Of a DNA stretch of 13,113 nucleotides, positions 12,646 through 13,113 are shown piece by piece. The stretch comes from CAUZFZ01 sp963579025 (GTDB taxonomy: Bacteria; Planctomycetota; Planctomycetia; Planctomycetales; Planctomycetaceae). Below the pieces are notes generated by a model. It ran no database searches. It was not told the origin of the DNA and was given only the letters and a program-made list of their open reading frames with translations. A program made the translations under genes and the position numbers. The stretch's first letter is position 1, and each line of letters starts with the position of its first letter. Location of the stretch: contig CAUZFZ010000223.1 of the NCBI GenBank assembly GCA_963579025.1, forward strand, positions 1 through 13,113. Reading direction: 5' to 3'.

Positions 12646-13113
12646 GTGCGTCTGTGAAGGCGATTGATTAGTCGGGTGAAAGTCCCGATCAGGGTATCGT
12701 TGCTGCCCTGTAACCAACAGCGGTAACTGCGTCTGTGTGAGCAGAGGTGGAGAGCAACCTGAGGTGAAAGACCAGTCCGTAACTTGTGTGCCCCTCGTCA
12801 AACTCAAGACGGTGATTCGGCCAAGCCTGTCGGGGAGCTGGCTAGCGAAGGTGAACCCTTGACCGCACAACACGTCCCGGACGAGGCCCGACTCCGGGTG
12901 GCGGATTGACTTCCGCAGGGCGGTGCGGCAGCGACAACGGTGACTCAATGTAACGTGGTAAACCGAGCGTCGTGAAATGGCAGGAGGGTGGTTGGAGACG
13001 GAATGGTCGGAATGTCAATCGAGATAAGCAGGGACACCTGTCAGTCTCAGAACGTGGACAGTCCCGTCGTTAAGAATGGCAGTGAGGAACGCTGCGTGAT
13101 GAATGTTCCAGGC
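12646..13113 (+). mobile_element. Group II intron, 5' part (domain I onwards), truncated by the window edge
   Basis: The sequence at 12646 begins GTGCGTCTGTGAAGGCG, matching the GUGYG 5' splice-site consensus. It is followed by patterns typical of bacterial group II ribozymes: GTCGGGTGAAAGTCCCGAT, GTAACCAACAGCGGTAACTG, GAAGGTGAACCCTTG and a late AATGTAACGTGGTAAACCGA. No sizeable plus-strand ORF is present in the segment, as expected for the ribozyme part before the intron-encoded protein. Domains V and VI and the 3' end lie beyond the window. The class cannot be assigned safely. Its placement just after a hairpin resembles the insertion habit of class C introns. Confidence 0.75.
13099..13113 (+). 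CDS. Possible start of the intron-encoded reverse transcriptase/maturase (partial)
   Basis: An ATG at 13099 opens MNVPG up to the window edge, about 450 bases into the intron, where the intron-encoded protein usually begins. AGTGAGGAACG lies upstream and could supply a ribosome binding site. Only five codons are visible, so this is a positional guess. Confidence 0.25.

Noticed and set aside
12643..12948. Minus-strand ORF of 101 codons inside the group II intron
   Set aside because: It is antisense to conserved ribozyme sequence and has no supporting motif.

Overview
The window looks like planctomycete DNA. It is GC-rich and has several family signatures: a DUF1580-type helix-turn-helix protein (a family I know mainly from Planctomycetes), a planctomycete-style ribosomal protein L24, a secreted leucine-rich-repeat protein with a lysine/alanine tail, and long intergenic palindromes. 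Genus and species cannot be told from the sequence. Everything here rests on reading motifs by eye; no database search was run.

Layout, left to right. (1) Positions 1-232 are the end of an IS21-family insertion sequence: the first codons of an istA transposase leave the left edge, preceded by two sets of direct repeats and a TG/CA boundary. (2) Positions 233 to about 8560 are most of an integrative element with all genes on the minus strand. In transcription order: a tyrosine integrase next to tRNA-Gln, a 273-aa unknown protein with an unusual structured leader, a DUF1580 regulator, a 264-aa protein that resembles a catalytically dead copy of the next gene, a 701-aa Prim-Pol/PriCT/RecA-like helicase replication protein, an iteron cluster that is a candidate origin, a small ORF, two tandem Nu1-like (terminase small subunit-like) DNA-binding proteins, and three small unknown genes. 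(3) Positions 8561-12316 are host chromosome: tRNA-Gln(CTG), rplX, a long-armed repeated-type palindrome, a secreted LRR protein, and an SLC13-type transporter with two RCK_C domains. (4) Positions 12646-13113 are the 5' part of a plus-strand group II intron that leaves the right edge, inserted a few bases past a small hairpin.

The element probably entered at the tRNA-Gln 3' end. The integrase is the first gene from that end, and the opposite attachment site is not in the window. Integrase, regulator, primase-helicase, iterons and terminase-small-subunit-like genes, with no capsid, tail or large terminase genes visible, resemble the plan of phage-inducible chromosomal islands (phage satellites). 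That comparison is inference. Several minus-strand gene pairs share 4-bp ATGA overlaps, so the left half is probably one or two translationally coupled operons.

The most interesting signals are: a predicted pseudoknot that hides the ribosome binding site of the 273-aa gene; the degenerate helicase-like partner gene; the iteron cluster, in which one arm can form two mutually exclusive hairpins; and a shared CCGCGCATGAGAAA-plus-hairpin motif after two separate gene blocks.
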